11,989 bases of DNA from an uncultured Campylobacter sp. (GTDB lineage Bacteria; Campylobacterota; Campylobacteria; Campylobacterales; Campylobacteraceae): contig NZ_CALHXD010000031.1 of NCBI RefSeq assembly GCF_938040115.1, positions 1-11,989 on the forward strand, given 5' to 3'. Of this stretch, positions 11,374 through 11,989 are shown piece by piece. The translations under genes were made by a program, and so were the position numbers. The first letter of the stretch is position 1. Each line of letters opens with the position of its first letter. The notes beneath the pieces are model-generated. The model did no database searches. It was not told the DNA's origin and saw nothing but the letters and a program-made list of their open reading frames with translations.

Positions 11374-11989
11374 GAGAAGCTACAAGACTTTGGACTTAAA
11401 AAGCTTGCAGGTTTTTTAGAGAGTAAATTTACAAAGCCAGCAAAGCCTCTTATAATGGGCGTTGTAAATATAAACACAGATAGTTTTAACGAGCAAAGCC
11501 GCATAAATACGCAAAATGGCATAGCAAAGATTGAAAGTATGATAGGAGCAGGTGCTGACTACATTGACCTTGGTGGCGTTAGCTCAAGGCCAGGAAGCGA
11601 GTATTGCGGCCGCGAGGAGGAGTTTAGGCGCATAAAAGATATCATTGAAGAAATTTATAGGCTAAATTTACATGAAAAGGCGAAATTTAGCCTTGATAGC
11701 TTTGATCCTTATTGCCTTGAATTTGCCCTAAGTCATGGCTTTAAAATGATAAATGACATCACTGCAAACGCCTCACTTGCCACGCTTGCGGCGCGATATG
11801 ATGCTGAGTTTTGCATGATGCATATGCAAGGCGATCCAGCCACCATGCAGGTGGCGCCAAAATATAACGACTTAATCGGCGAGATAGCAGACTTTTTTGA
11901 GCAAAAAATGGCCCTTGCAAAGGAGCTTGGCGCCAAAAAGCTAGTGCTTGATGTGGGTATTGGCTTTGGCAAGACGGCTGAACAAAATT
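11359..11989 (+). CDS. folP: Dihydropteroate synthase, partial: native N-terminus replaced by fliD sequence, C-terminus cut by window end
   Basis: FolP joins 6-hydroxymethyl-dihydropterin pyrophosphate to p-aminobenzoate in folate synthesis and is the sulfonamide target. In the 313-codon open frame the DHPS part begins near residue 104. It has IMGVVNINTDSF (135-146; pterin/phosphate loop, TP of the usual NxTPDSF replaced as in Campylobacter), GADYIDLGGVSSRPGSE (168-184), SLDSF (214-218), MINDITAN (233-240), MMHMQGDPATM (256-266) and LVLDVGIGFGKTAEQN (298-313). The window ends before the GxSRKS phosphate site. Campylobacter FolP has a ~100-residue N-terminal extension ending in a QLAKKEKLQDFGL-like stretch, which would explain where the join falls. 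Leucine codons here are CTT in 11 of 18, against none of 15 in flaG plus the fliD part, so it probably comes from another genome. Confidence 0.88.

Noticed and set aside
11050..11989. A genuine bifunctional FliD-DHPS enzyme
   Set aside because: The FliD part stops mid-domain, the DHPS part lacks its native N-terminal extension, codon use changes at the join, and no functional link is known. Treated as a chimera unless spanning reads prove otherwise.

Overview
The body of this window (about 450 to 11,355) reads as chromosomal DNA of a Campylobacter species. The flagellar block follows the same gene order as the Cj1460-Cj1467 region of C. jejuni as I remember it: hypothetical, rsmD, flgI, flgJ, flgM, flgN, flgK, TIGR02757 gene. 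The spacers are saturated with AAATTT/TAAATTTA words, and the base composition is richer in G+C than C. jejuni, which suggests the oral C. rectus/C. showae/C. curvus side of the genus. The species call is inference.

Layout. 1-183 (minus): 5' end of a beta-CASP/metallo-beta-lactamase gene with AT-rich codon usage unlike the rest. 184-452: very AT-rich spacer with a terminator-like hairpin. 453-1874 gatB, 2001-2708 atpB, 2856-3623 a TauE/SafE-type membrane transporter and 4061-4609 periplasmic Cu/Zn superoxide dismutase are all on the minus strand and look like separate transcription units. 4745-9512 (minus) is a flagellar operon read flgI-flgJ-flgM-flgN-flgK-TIGR02757 gene. It begins at a good sigma-54 promoter and has an internal sigma-28 promoter before flgM. 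9580-10529 (minus) is a two-gene unit, a hypothetical gene and rsmD, that runs into it. From 10,620 the plus strand carries a sigma-28 promoter, flaG and the start of fliD.

How the genes work together. FlgI builds the P-ring and FlgJ is the rod-binding protein. FlgM holds sigma-28 (FliA) inactive until the hook is finished. FlgN is the export chaperone for the hook-filament junction protein FlgK. FlaG and FliD act at the filament and its cap. The promoters fit the class hierarchy: sigma-54 for the P-ring/rod genes, sigma-28 for flgM and flaG-fliD.

Two things stand out. First, three genes of the flagellar operon (flgI, flgN and the TIGR02757 gene) each have a perfect 11-15 bp inverted repeat whose 3' arm contains the Shine-Dalgarno and ends at the start codon. 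At flgI the 5' arm lies between the sigma-54 -12 element and the predicted start of transcription, so only read-through RNA from rsmD could fold it. Second, both ends of the window look foreign. The left end is AT-rich beta-CASP DNA. At the right end fliD switches in frame, near 11,356-11,376, into a dihydropteroate synthase (folP) with different leucine codon use. A chimeric (metagenomic) contig is the simplest explanation for both ends.
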